Positions 52,952 to 61,163 of a DNA stretch of 64,000 bases are shown in pieces. The notes beneath the pieces were generated by a model. That model was given only the letters and a program-made list of their open reading frames with translations, was not told the DNA's origin and searched no databases. Position 1 is the first letter of the stretch. Each line of letters starts with the position of its first letter. A program made the translations under genes and the position numbers. The DNA comes from Firm-04 sp045591925 (GTDB lineage: Bacteria > Bacillota > Clostridia > Oscillospirales > Ruminococcaceae): positions 124,001 through 188,000 of the forward strand of contig JAZNTW010000001.1 in NCBI GenBank assembly GCA_045591925.1, written 5' to 3'.

Positions 52952-53455
52952 TCAATCGGCATATTTTGCGAGAATATCCTTGACCTCCTGCAGGTCGCCG
53001 GTGAGTCTGCCGTAAACGTCATCGTTGATGGTGACGACAGGTGCAAGACCGCAGGCGCCGACGCAGCGGCAGTCATCGAGCGAGAATTTGCCATCCGGTG
53101 TGATCTCGCCGCCCTCGATTCCAAGTGCTTCCGCGAGCTTTTCCATGACAATGCCGGAGCCTTTGACATAGCAAGCGGTACCGAGGCAGACCGAAATGCG
53201 GTATTTGCCCTTCGGAGACATGGTGAACTGTGCGTAGAAAGTTGCGACGCCGAATACCTTTTCAAGCGGGATATCCAGCTCTTCAGCGATCAACGTCTGA
53301 ACTTCGATTGGCAGATAGCCGTAGATTTCCTGTGCTTTCTGCATGATCGGCATCAGACAGCCTGGATCCTCACGGAGCGCGTCGATTGTAGCGCGAAGCT
53401 CCTGCTCCTGCTCCTGTGTGCCGGTAAAGGGTATGGTTGCGATTTTTTTTGCCAT
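52952..53455 (-). CDS. hydC: NuoE-like [2Fe-2S] hydrogenase subunit
   Basis: A 167-residue thioredoxin-like [2Fe-2S] protein. The four ligands are Cys90 and Cys95 (SVCLGTACYVKG) and Cys131 and Cys135 (CVGACGLAP). It is the first gene of the hydrogenase operon and completes the HydABC trimer. The start at 53455 (MAKKIATIPF) is chosen because the upstream in-frame 37 codons overlap the leader hairpins and are not conserved. AAGGAGG precedes it. Confidence 0.93.
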   Translation of the reverse strand: MAKKIATIPFTGTQEQEQELRATIDALREDPGCLMPIMQKAQEIYGYLPIEVQTLIAEELDIPLEKVFGVATFYAQFTMSPKGKYRISVCLGTACYVKGSGIVMEKLAEALGIEGGEITPDGKFSLDDCRCVGACGLAPVVTINDDVYGRLTGDLQEVKDILAKYAD

Positions 53456-53960
53456 ATGAATCGTTTCCTCCTTATATATTGAGAATCGATTAAATTTGAC
53501 GTTCCGCACGGGAATGTGTGCGGTTTCAAGTATGAGAGACTGCTGCTTGGGGTGCGGCATTTGCACCCGCAGACAATATTCTCATACCAAGCCTTATTGA
53601 TTTTACTACATTTTTTCAGAAAAATCAAGATGAAAAATGCACAACATTTCATACAACTTTTCGTATGTTTCTATGTGATAACATTGTTGAATATATCAAA
53701 AATCACGTATCTTCGCAGAAAACGACGCGTTTTGACAACGCAAAAACTGTACGCCCACCACGGACAAATGTTCAACACCAGCGGCAAATCTTAAATTTCG
53801 ACAACGTCCGGAAAATATTTTTGCCGGATTCAGAAAAAACGCGCTTTCTCGCCGGTATTTTTACGTAAAATGGATGTGTGAGCATTGCGCGCAGAGCGAT
53901 GCTGCGAACCATGCTCCGAATACAATCTATCATTAAAACAAAAAGAATCTGGAGGTCGAA
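53456..53960. other. Divergent intergenic region hydC / S1 protein gene
   Basis: Holds the hyd promoter and, in the hyd leader, two hairpins: GGGTGC...GCACCC (53550-53568) and CCGCAC...GTGCGG (53504-53523). The remaining 330 bp toward the S1 gene are A/T-rich without a convincing ORF. I could not place a strong promoter for the S1 gene. Confidence 0.6.
53600..53628 (-). promoter_or_regulatory. Promoter of the hydCBA operon
   Basis: Minus strand -35 TTGATT (53628-53623), 17-bp spacer, -10 TAAAAT (53605-53600). The leader is about 140 nt. Confidence 0.65.
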
Positions 53961-54905
53961 ATGGAACAGCAATCTTGTTACTTACCCGAGGGCAGCTTTC
54001 TTGATACACCGCAGAATATGGCGGCGATCAGCAATGAGACAGCGCTCAGAGAGGCAATCGCAACCGGCAGACGGCTGGAAGCACGTGTGCGCGTGTGTGA
54101 CGGTGCGCATAATCTGCACGTAGAGCTGCCCTGTATGCGCGGCTTGATTCCGAGGGCAGAGGGCGCGTTCGGCATCAGCGAGGGTACGACGCGTGATATT
54201 GCGCTGATTTCTCGTGTGAATAAGCCGGTCTGCTTCTCGGTTTTGCGGATTGAGCATGACGAACAGGGGAATCCCTATGCGGTGCTTTCGCGCCGTGTGC
54301 AGCAGGAACAGTGCAGGGAGGGTTATATCCGGCACCTGAAGCCGGGTGATGTGATACCGGCACGCGTGACGCATCTGGCGCCATTTGGATGCTTTGTGGA
54401 TATCGGCTGCGGTGTGCCATCGCTTATCCCGATTGACGCAATCTCGGTATCACGGATTTCGCATCCGGCAGACCGTTTCCGAGTGGGTGAGGAAATTCGC
54501 GTGATGGTCAAGGGCTTTGAGAACGGCAGAGTTCTGTTGACACATAAGGAGCTGCTTGGTACATGGTCAGAAAATGCTGCCTGCTTTACGGCGGGAGAGA
54601 CTGTTGCGGGCATTGTTCGCTCTGTTGAGGAATATGGTATTTTTATTGAGCTTGCGCCGAATCTGGCAGGTCTTGCCGACCTAAGACCGGATGTTCGGCC
54701 CGGACAGCACGCAAGCGTGTTCATCAAGAGTATTGTGCCGGAGCGCATGAAAATCAAGCTCGCGGTTGTGGACGTATTTGACGATGTATGTGCGCCGCCG
54801 CCGCTGCGTTACTTTTTCCACGGGAATCACATGAATGAGTGGGTCTATACGCCGCCGCAGGCGAAAAAGAAAATCGCAACGCAGTTTACTGTTGGGAATA
54901 TGTAA
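53961..54905 (+). CDS. S1-domain RNA-binding protein
   Basis: A 314-residue protein with probably three S1-like OB folds. The first, about 30-105, is degenerate. The second, about 115-190, is the clearest (GDVIPARVTHLAPFGCFVDI). The third is about 195-260 (GETVAGIVRSVEEYGIFIEL). It is shorter than ribosomal protein S1 and lacks an HMBPP-reductase fusion. The C-terminal ~45 residues are unrelated to S1. It may bind mRNA or ribosomes. TCTGGAGGTCG precedes the ATG. Confidence 0.85.
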   Translation: MEQQSCYLPEGSFLDTPQNMAAISNETALREAIATGRRLEARVRVCDGAHNLHVELPCMRGLIPRAEGAFGISEGTTRDIALISRVNKPVCFSVLRIEHDEQGNPYAVLSRRVQQEQCREGYIRHLKPGDVIPARVTHLAPFGCFVDIGCGVPSLIPIDAISVSRISHPADRFRVGEEIRVMVKGFENGRVLLTHKELLGTWSENAACFTAGETVAGIVRSVEEYGIFIELAPNLAGLADLRPDVRPGQHASVFIKSIVPERMKIKLAVVDVFDDVCAPPPLRYFFHGNHMNEWVYTPPQAKKKIATQFTVGNM

Positions 54906-54979
54906 TCAGCTAATTACGATGTGCATATTTTGCACAAGTTCTTGAATAGAATAGGTTAATAATATGATGGGAAAAGCGA

Positions 54980-55008
54980 TTGACATAATTACGGGAATGT
55001 GCTATAAT
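54980..55008 (+). promoter_or_regulatory. Promoter of the MATE gene
   Basis: Perfect consensus: TTGACA (54980-54985), 17-bp spacer ending TGC, TATAAT (55003-55008). Confidence 0.9.
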
Positions 55009-55083
55009 ATCATTCGACATAGCGGGGGAGACTTGATGTAGTGGAAAATAAGAATTGTTAAAAATAAAGAGAGTGTGATCCAG

Positions 55084-56475
55084 ATGATTCAATCTGCTGC
55101 GCAAAATATGACAAAAGGAAACGAGGCAAAACTGATTATCCGGTTTGCGCTTCCGCTGCTTGCAGGCAACCTGCTCCAACAGCTTTATAATCTTGCGGAT
55201 ACGGCGATTGTTGGCAAGAAGCTTGGCGACGATGCACTGGCGGCAGTTGGCGCAACCGCTGCCGTAACCTATTTGTTTTATACGCTTTGTCTAGGTCTTG
55301 CAACGGGTGCCGGCATTATGATTGCGCAATTTTTCGGCGCGGGAATGCACCAGCGAATGCGGTCGGCGGTCTGGAATTCCTCGATTGTAACAGCGGTCTT
55401 TGGTATCCTGATCAGTGTGCTTTCAATTTTTCTGACAGAGCCAACGCTGCGGCTGATGCAGACTGACCCGGAGCTGATGGGGATGTCGGTCAGCTATATG
55501 AGAATATCTTGCGGTGGAACGATCGCAGTCGCCGCTTATAACTGGATCAATGCTGTTGTGCGTGCGCTGGGCGATTCCAAAACACCGCTGTTGTTTCTGG
55601 CGATTGCAAGCGTGCTGAATATCGGGCTGGATTTATTGTTTGTGATGGTGTTGAATACGGGCGTTGAGGGCGCGGCGATTGCAACGGTTATTTCGCAGTT
55701 TGTGGCTGCCATTTCCTGTATCGTATACGCATTCAGCCGGATGCCGGAGCTGAAACTGACAAGGGAAGATTTCCGCGTCAAAGGCGAAATGATTGCGCTG
55801 ACCTTAAAAACCGGCTTGCCGATTGCATTGCAAAGCGGATTGATTTCAATATCGACATCTGCGCTTCAGCGCGTGACAAACGGCTTTGGCAGCCGACCGG
55901 TTATGGCAGCATATACGGCGACGATGCGCGTAGAGCAGCTGATTCAGCAGCCGTTTATTTCGTTGAATGTGGCGATGGCAACATTTTCCGGTCAGAATGT
56001 CGGTGCCGGCGAGACAAAGCGTGCGGAGCGCGGACTCAGATCCGGATTGCGGATTTCGAGCCTACTGGCGATCGTGATTGCTGTGATATTCTGGCTGCTC
56101 GGCGGTTTAATTATACGCTGCTTTATATCCGGTGCGGAGGCGGTTTCGATTGGTTATCTTGCATTGCGAACGACCTCGCTCTTCTATATTCCGCTTGGCT
56201 CGATTCATGTCGTGCGCGGCTTTCTGAACGGCGCCGGCGATACCGGATATGCCATGCTGAACGGTATTACAGAGGTGATTTGCCGAATCGGCGGCGCTTA
56301 TTTTATGACACTCGTGCTTGGGATAGATTATCGGGCAATTTGGTACACAAACTGTGTGACATGGTTTGTGACGGGACTTGTCGGCTGGATTCGGTATTGC
56401 CGCGGAAAATGGCGCAGCAAGGCGATTCATGTCGAGACGCGGGATCAGGTGATACCGGAGCTTGCGATGGATTGA
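55084..56475 (+). CDS. MATE-family multidrug/cation exporter
   Basis: A 463-residue membrane protein with about twelve hydrophobic segments in two related halves. ADTAIVGKKLGDDALAAVG and the second-half QSGLISISTSALQRV region are typical of DinF/NorM-type MATE transporters of Clostridia. It would export cationic compounds with Na+ or H+ gradients. ATG 55084 with GAGAG upstream is preferred; a GTG at 55075 is possible. The deleted MITE copy 4 follows 5 bp after its stop. Confidence 0.9.
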   Translation: MIQSAAQNMTKGNEAKLIIRFALPLLAGNLLQQLYNLADTAIVGKKLGDDALAAVGATAAVTYLFYTLCLGLATGAGIMIAQFFGAGMHQRMRSAVWNSSIVTAVFGILISVLSIFLTEPTLRLMQTDPELMGMSVSYMRISCGGTIAVAAYNWINAVVRALGDSKTPLLFLAIASVLNIGLDLLFVMVLNTGVEGAAIATVISQFVAAISCIVYAFSRMPELKLTREDFRVKGEMIALTLKTGLPIALQSGLISISTSALQRVTNGFGSRPVMAAYTATMRVEQLIQQPFISLNVAMATFSGQNVGAGETKRAERGLRSGLRISSLLAIVIAVIFWLLGGLIIRCFISGAEAVSIGYLALRTTSLFYIPLGSIHVVRGFLNGAGDTGYAMLNGITEVICRIGGAYFMTLVLGIDYRAIWYTNCVTWFVTGLVGWIRYCRGKWRSKAIHVETRDQVIPELAMD

Positions 56476-56480
56476 ATTAA

Positions 56481-56522
56481 GGCAATACCGCACAGAGTTG
56501 GTGGACTTTGCGCGGTGTTGCC
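56481..56522 (-). repeat. MITE-like repeat, copy 4 (42 bp, internally deleted)
   Basis: Consists of only the two ends of the repeat family: GGCAATACCGCACAGAGTT at the left and GACTTTGCGCGGTGTTGCC at the right. The junction falls in GTGG/GCGG-like microhomology, so it looks like an internal deletion. Orientation is that of copy 2. Confidence 0.88.
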
Positions 56523-56540
56523 TTAAAAATATTGAAAGAA

Positions 56541-56580
56541 AAACAGCCGAACCGTTTGCAGTGAAACGATTCGGCTGTTT
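56541..56580. terminator. Bidirectional terminator between MATE and rubrerythrin genes
   Basis: Stem AAACAGCCGAACCGTTT / AAACGATTCGGCTGTTT with one mismatch. T-tracts lie on both strands; the minus strand continues into TTTTTC. Confidence 0.85.
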
Positions 56581-56590
56581 GGTTATAGAA

Positions 56591-57130
56591 TCAATAGTTT
56601 TCAGCGCGGAGCTTGAAGTATGCCTGCGGATGTGCGCAGACCGGGCACATTTTCGGTGCGTTCTTGCCGATGACGATATGACCGCAGTTGGAGCATTCCC
56701 AGATCATGTCGCCGTCACGGGAGAATACCAGACCGCCCTCGATGTTTGCAAGCAGCTTGCGGTAGCGCTCCTCGTGAGTCTTTTCGATCTTGCCGACCAT
56801 TTCAAAGAGGATTGCGATTCTGGTGAAGCCCTCCTCCTTTGCAACCTTTGCAAATTCTGCATACATATCGGTCCACTCGTAGTTCTCGCCGTCAGCAGCA
56901 GCATTCAGGTTTGCGATGGTATCCGAAATCTCACCACCGTTCAGCTCCTTGAACCAGATCTTTGCGTGTTCCTTTTCATTATTTGCAGTCTCCTCAAAAA
57001 TTTCAGCGATCTGCACATAACCTTCCTTGCGTGCTTTGGATGCAAAATAGGTGTATTTGTTTCTTGCCTGCGATTCGCCTGCAAATGCCGCCTGCAAATT
57101 CGCTTCTGTTCTCGAACCCTTCAGTTCCAT
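56591..57130 (-). CDS. rbr: Rubrerythrin
   Basis: A 179-residue rubrerythrin. The N-terminal ferritin-like domain has the di-iron Glu/His ligands (FAGESQARNKYTYFA, EETANNEKEHAKIW, EERYRKLL), and the C-terminal rubredoxin domain has CSNCGH and CPVCAH. It reduces hydrogen peroxide with electrons from NADH or rubredoxin and protects anaerobes from oxygen. The true start is 57130 (MELKGSRTEANLQAAFAGES), after AAGGAGGAG. Monocistronic. Confidence 0.95.
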   Translation of the reverse strand: MELKGSRTEANLQAAFAGESQARNKYTYFASKARKEGYVQIAEIFEETANNEKEHAKIWFKELNGGEISDTIANLNAAADGENYEWTDMYAEFAKVAKEEGFTRIAILFEMVGKIEKTHEERYRKLLANIEGGLVFSRDGDMIWECSNCGHIVIGKNAPKMCPVCAHPQAYFKLRAENY

Positions 57131-57188
57131 AGTATAACTCCTCCTTAGAATAAGATATCGAGATTTTCCGTTCGGAAAACCCATTCTT

Positions 57189-57216
57189 ATTATACCATTT
57201 TTTCGGCAGTTGTCAA
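57189..57216 (-). promoter_or_regulatory. Promoter of rbr
   Basis: Minus strand -35 TTGACA (57216-57211), 16-bp spacer ending TGG, -10 TATAAT (57194-57189). Confidence 0.8.
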
Positions 57217-57276
57217 TGTACATTTTGTGAAAAGCAGAAAAAAATTTTTTTTGTCATGCAGCATATCAAAAACTAC

Positions 57277-57305
57277 TTGACAAAATTTACGAAATGGAAT
57301 AAAAT
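57277..57305 (+). promoter_or_regulatory. Promoter of the T-box leader and aspS
   Basis: -35 TTGACA (57277-57282), 17-bp spacer, -10 TAAAAT (57300-57305). Transcription would begin near 57312. Confidence 0.8.
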
Positions 57306-57311
57306 AAATGT

Positions 57312-57575
57312 ATGGAGACCCGCGCTCCATGGAAATCCGGTCAGAGAGGCAGTGCCAAGGGCTGAAAGCACCGCCGCGGAGAGTAGCAGCAGCGGCAACA
57401 CTCCTGTACGCTGAAATAGCGTACACAATCCAATATCGCCCCAAAATAGAGAGAACCATGGTTTCACCAGTGTGAAATCGGGTTAATTCGGGTGGTACCG
57501 CGGGTTTTCAGATGATGAAACGCTCGTCCCGAAGCAGTCTGATACAAGACAGCTTTGGGGCGTTTTATTTTTATC
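57312..57575 (+). ncRNA. T-box riboswitch upstream of aspS
   Basis: The leader holds the near-invariant T-box GGGTGGTACCGCG (57490-57502), which pairs with the acceptor end of uncharged tRNA. Upstream are the CAGAGAGG K-turn-like segment (57342-57349), a distal GTGC...GGGCTGAAAGCAC stem-loop, and simple stems (GTACGCT/AGCGTAC, TTTCAC/GTGAAA). The competing terminator is at 57519-57575. Uncharged tRNA stabilises the antiterminator and turns on aspS. I could not assign the specifier codon surely; candidates are GAC at 57317-57319 and AAC at 57397-57399. Confidence 0.92.
57519..57575 (+). terminator. Regulated terminator of the aspS T-box
   Basis: Stem CGTCCCGAAGC with GCTTTGGGGCG, followed by TTTTATTTTT. 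It competes with the antiterminator that uses the T-box. Confidence 0.88.
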
Positions 57576-57588
57576 AGGAGGAATGTTT

Positions 57589-59334
57589 ATGTACCGTACT
57601 GTAATGTGCAATGCGCTGCGCAAAGAAAACATCGGTCAGACCGTTTCGCTGGCTGGCTGGGTAGACACAATCCGCGATCACGGCGGTGTGCTGTTCCTTG
57701 CGCTTCGTGACGAGACCGGCATTACACAGGTGGTCTTTCACGATGACGAAATGCTCAAGGGCATCGGCAGAGAGTGCGTCATTTCCGTAACCGGAAAAGT
57801 GGTTGAGCGTGACGCCGAAACCGTGGACCCGAAGCTCGAAACAGGATATGTCGAGGTTCTGGTTGAGCAGATGGAACTGCTCGGACCGTCGAAATCCATG
57901 CTGCCGTTTATTCCGGCTGAGTCGTTGGAGACGAGAGAGGAAGTTCGTCTGAAGTATCGTTATCTCGATCTCCGCAACCCGATCGTTCACGAAAATATCA
58001 TCCTGCGCTCAAAGGTCATCACCTATCTGCGCAGAAAGATGGAGGAACTCGGCTTCCTCGATATCCAGACGCCGATTCTGACGGCTTCTTCGCCGGAAGG
58101 CGCGCGTGACTTCCTCGTTCCGAGCAGAAAGCATAAGGGCAAGTTCTATGCGCTGCCGCAGGCACCGCAGCAGTTCAAGCAGCTTCTGATGGTGTCCGGC
58201 TTCAACCGCTACTATCAGGTTGCACCGTGCTTCCGTGATGAGGATGCGCGTCAGGACAGATCGCCGGGTGAATTCTATCAGCTCGACTACGAAATGGCAT
58301 TTGCAACGCAGGAGGATGTCCTTGCAATCTGTGAGGAAGTGATCTCCGATACATTCAAGCGCTTTGCACCGAATGCTGTCATTTCCGACGCACCGTTTGA
58401 GAGAATCACCTATAAAGAATCCATGCTGAAATACGGCACGGATAAGCCGGATCTCCGCAATCCGCTGGAAATCATTGATCTGACAGATTTCTTTGCAAAT
58501 GTAGACTTCCCGATCTTCAAGGGCAAGCCTGTACGCGGTATTGTCGCTGACTGTGCAGCCTGCTCGAAGAAATTCTTTGAGGATTCGCTGAAATTCGCAA
58601 CCTCAATCGGCATGAAGGGTCTTGGCTATCTGACCGCAGTAGAGGGTCAGCCGAACTTCAAGGGCCCGATTGACAAGTTCCTTTCCGATGCACAGCGTGA
58701 GGAAATCCGTCAGCTGACCGGTATTAAGGACGGCGAAACGGTATTCTTCATCTCCGATAAAAAGGGTACGGTTGACCTGTATTCCGGTCAGATTCGCACA
58801 TGGCTGGGCGAGCGTCTTGAGCTGCTGGAGAAGAATGCGTTCCGCTTCTGCTTTATCGTAGACTTCCCGATGTATGAAATCAACGAGGAAACCCATAAGC
58901 TTGACTTCACGCATAACCCGTTCTCGATGCCGCAGGGCGGTCTGGATGCACTGGAAAACCAGGATCCGCTTGAGATTCTTGCATATCAGTACGATCTGGT
59001 CTGCAATGGCATTGAGCTTGCATCCGGCGCAGTCCGTAACCACAGCGTTGAGATCATGAAAAAGGCGTTTGCACTTGCCGGCTATACCGAGGAGGAGCTT
59101 GCAGCAAGATTCTCCGCATTGTATACGGCATTCCAGTACGGCGCACCGCCGCACGCAGGTATGGCACCCGGCATTGACCGTATGATCATGCTGCTTGCAG
59201 ATACCGAAACCATCCGCAACGTCATTGCGTTCCCGCTGAATGGCAATGCGCAGGATTTGCTGTTGGGCGCACCGTCGCAGGTGACTGAGCAGCAGCTTCG
59301 CGAGGCAAACATTCAGGTCCGCGAGGAAGCATAA
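57589..59334 (+). CDS. aspS: Aspartyl-tRNA synthetase (probably non-discriminating)
   Basis: A 581-residue bacterial-type class II synthetase. An N-terminal OB anticodon-binding domain (1-105), a catalytic domain with motif 2 (FRDEDARQDRSPGEF) and motif 3 (GMAPGIDRM), and an inserted GAD domain (about 285-400) are present. The position after GWVDTIRD is His31 (RDHGG), as in non-discriminating AspRS that also charge tRNA-Asn; discriminating enzymes have Leu there. Start ATG 57589 has AGGAGGA at 8 bp; ATG 57583 is too close. Controlled by the T-box leader. Confidence 0.95.
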   Translation: MYRTVMCNALRKENIGQTVSLAGWVDTIRDHGGVLFLALRDETGITQVVFHDDEMLKGIGRECVISVTGKVVERDAETVDPKLETGYVEVLVEQMELLGPSKSMLPFIPAESLETREEVRLKYRYLDLRNPIVHENIILRSKVITYLRRKMEELGFLDIQTPILTASSPEGARDFLVPSRKHKGKFYALPQAPQQFKQLLMVSGFNRYYQVAPCFRDEDARQDRSPGEFYQLDYEMAFATQEDVLAICEEVISDTFKRFAPNAVISDAPFERITYKESMLKYGTDKPDLRNPLEIIDLTDFFANVDFPIFKGKPVRGIVADCAACSKKFFEDSLKFATSIGMKGLGYLTAVEGQPNFKGPIDKFLSDAQREEIRQLTGIKDGETVFFISDKKGTVDLYSGQIRTWLGERLELLEKNAFRFCFIVDFPMYEINEETHKLDFTHNPFSMPQGGLDALENQDPLEILAYQYDLVCNGIELASGAVRNHSVEIMKKAFALAGYTEEELAARFSALYTAFQYGAPPHAGMAPGIDRMIMLLADTETIRNVIAFPLNGNAQDLLLGAPSQVTEQQLREANIQVREEA

Positions 59335-59360
59335 GCGTTGCTTTGAATCAAAAAGCGCAT

Positions 59361-59398
59361 AAAAAAGCCGCGAAATCTTCGGATTTCGCGGCTTTTGT
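59361..59398. terminator. Bidirectional terminator between aspS and flotillin gene
   Basis: Perfect stem AAAAGCCGCGAAATC / GATTTCGCGGCTTTT with a TTCG tetraloop, poly-A before and TTTTGT after. Confidence 0.92.
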
Positions 59399-59410
59399 AA
59401 TTGATGGGAA

Positions 59411-60952
59411 TTACTCGATTACATCGGAATCGTCAACAGCGGAGATTGCAGCTCTTGCAGCCTCGATGACTGCTGCATTGCTGCTTGTGTTTGCGGAATT
59501 ATCTGCGAGCTTGCTGCCGAGGAAGCCTGCGAGCAGTGCACGGAGATCAATACCGGTTGCCTCGGTCAGACCCTCAGTAATCTGCGTGGTCGAACCAATG
59601 ATATCGCTGATGAGCTTGCTGGAGTTGCCGTCGCCGTACATGGTGATCTTATCAACCTGTGTCAGCGGCATAGCAGCGTTCTTGACGATATCCGGAAGTG
59701 CCTTGAAGTACATTTCGAGAACAGCAGCCTCGCCGTACTTCTTCATAGCCTCTGCCTTTGCGTTGATACCCTCAGCCTCTGCAAGGCCCTTTGCACGAAT
59801 CGCGTCTGCCTCTGCCTGACCGACAGCAGCAATACCCTCTGCTTCCTGCATCTTGGCATACTTTGCAGCCTCAGCCTCAGCCTTGTGTGCTTCTGCATCC
59901 TGCTCACGCTGGAAACGGTCTGCTTCGGCTTCTTTTTTCAGCTGATAGAGCTTTGCATCGGCTTCCTGCTGTGCCTTATAGCGAGCAGCTTCAGCCATTT
60001 TCTTAACGTCTGCTTCGAGCGCCTTTTCCTTGACCTCAGCTTCTTTTGCTTTCAGCTCAACATCCTTTTCGGACGCAGCGATATTTGCATTTGCTCTGGA
60101 AATCTCGATGCTGCGGCGCTGCTCTTCCTTCTGGATTTCGTAAGCAGCGTCTGCGATTGCGAGCTGTGTATCAGCTTCACGCTTGAGTTCAGCCTGACGG
60201 ATTGCGAGATCATTGTTTTTCTGTGCGATTTCGGTTTCAGCGAGGATTCTGGCGTCATTTGCTTCCTTCTTCGCTTTTGCCTTTGCAATTTCGATTTCCT
60301 TTTCGGAATCAGCTCTTGCAATCGCAGCCTTTTTCTGGATCTTTGTGGTATTGTCGATACCGAGGTTCTCAATCAGGTTCTGGTCGTCGGTAAAGTTCTG
60401 AACATTGAACGAAACGATTTCAAGACCCATACGATTGAGGTCGGGTGCAGCGTTTTCCTGTACCTTTTCAGCAAATGCCTTACGGTCGTTGACCATGGAT
60501 TCGAGCGTCATCTGACCGACGATTTCACGCATATTACCTTCGAGCACTTCACGTGCAACCTTAGCAATATACTCCGTATCACGGTTCAGGAAGTTTTCTG
60601 CGCCGAGCTTAATGAGCATCGGGTCGCTGGAAACCTTGATATTGACGTTTGCGTCAACATTGATGTTGATATAGTCAGCGGTCGGAACTGCGCTGGAGGT
60701 TTTGACGTCAACAGCGATCAGCTGGAGCTTGAGCTTATCCACGCGCTCAAAGAACGGAATGCGGATGCTTGCTTTACCGATAATGATTTTCTTGCGGAGA
60801 CCGGAGATGATGTAGGCAGTATCCGGCGGTGCTTTCAGGTAACCGGATGCGATGATGATGATGACGACGATGACTGCGATCGCAATCAGACCGGCAGTGA
60901 TCGGGTTAAAGGGCAGCTCTACCATAGCTGCAGCGAGAGTGGGTTGGAGCAT
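59411..60952 (-). CDS. Flotillin-like SPFH-domain membrane protein
   Basis: A 513-residue protein: N-terminal hydrophobic helix (about 18-38, ITAGLIAIAVIVVIIIIASG), SPFH/band-7 domain (about 40-210), then a long Ala/Glu/Lys coiled coil (about 215-430) with EAEG repeats typical of flotillins. The C-terminal tail is less charged (GSTTQITEGLTEATGIDLRA). It organises membrane microdomains in Bacteria. No NfeD partner gene is next to it here. AGAAAGGAAG precedes the ATG. Monocistronic. Confidence 0.92.
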   Translation of the reverse strand: MLQPTLAAAMVELPFNPITAGLIAIAVIVVIIIIASGYLKAPPDTAYIISGLRKKIIIGKASIRIPFFERVDKLKLQLIAVDVKTSSAVPTADYININVDANVNIKVSSDPMLIKLGAENFLNRDTEYIAKVAREVLEGNMREIVGQMTLESMVNDRKAFAEKVQENAAPDLNRMGLEIVSFNVQNFTDDQNLIENLGIDNTTKIQKKAAIARADSEKEIEIAKAKAKKEANDARILAETEIAQKNNDLAIRQAELKREADTQLAIADAAYEIQKEEQRRSIEISRANANIAASEKDVELKAKEAEVKEKALEADVKKMAEAARYKAQQEADAKLYQLKKEAEADRFQREQDAEAHKAEAEAAKYAKMQEAEGIAAVGQAEADAIRAKGLAEAEGINAKAEAMKKYGEAAVLEMYFKALPDIVKNAAMPLTQVDKITMYGDGNSSKLISDIIGSTTQITEGLTEATGIDLRALLAGFLGSKLADNSANTSSNAAVIEAARAAISAVDDSDVIE

Positions 60953-61031
60953 GAGAATACTTCCTTTCTGTCATATGCATTATGTTGCAAAAATTCGGAC
61001 ACAACTTTGTACTGCTGAATCCGTTAGACGT

Positions 61032-61060
61032 ATTATACCACAATTCAAATTGTTTGTCAA
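61032..61060 (-). promoter_or_regulatory. Promoter of the flotillin gene
   Basis: Minus strand -35 TTGACA (61060-61055), 17-bp spacer ending TGG, -10 TATAAT (61037-61032). Confidence 0.85.
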
Positions 61061-61111
61061 GATATTTTCGCACATGATTTGTGTATAATTTATAAACATT
61101 TGCAACAGATA

Positions 61112-61143
61112 AAAAATGGACGTACAAGTTGCTTTGTACGTCC
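61112..61143 (-). terminator. Terminator of the GGDEF gene
   Basis: Stem GGACGTACAA / TTGTACGTCC; the minus strand continues ATTTTTTAT. Confidence 0.85.
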
Positions 61144-61163
61144 GTTTTTGGACGTTTTTTGGA

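Noticed and set aside
51107..53482. Very long plus-strand open frame (791 codons) opposite hydB/hydC
   Set aside because: It is antisense to two well-conserved genes with full cofactor motifs, has no good ribosome site, and arises from codon bias of the real genes.
53686..53705. Possible Rex-like redox operator (TTGTTGA...TCAA) upstream of the hyd operon
   Set aside because: Only a half-matching palindrome, about 60 bp upstream of the -35 and not overlapping the promoter.
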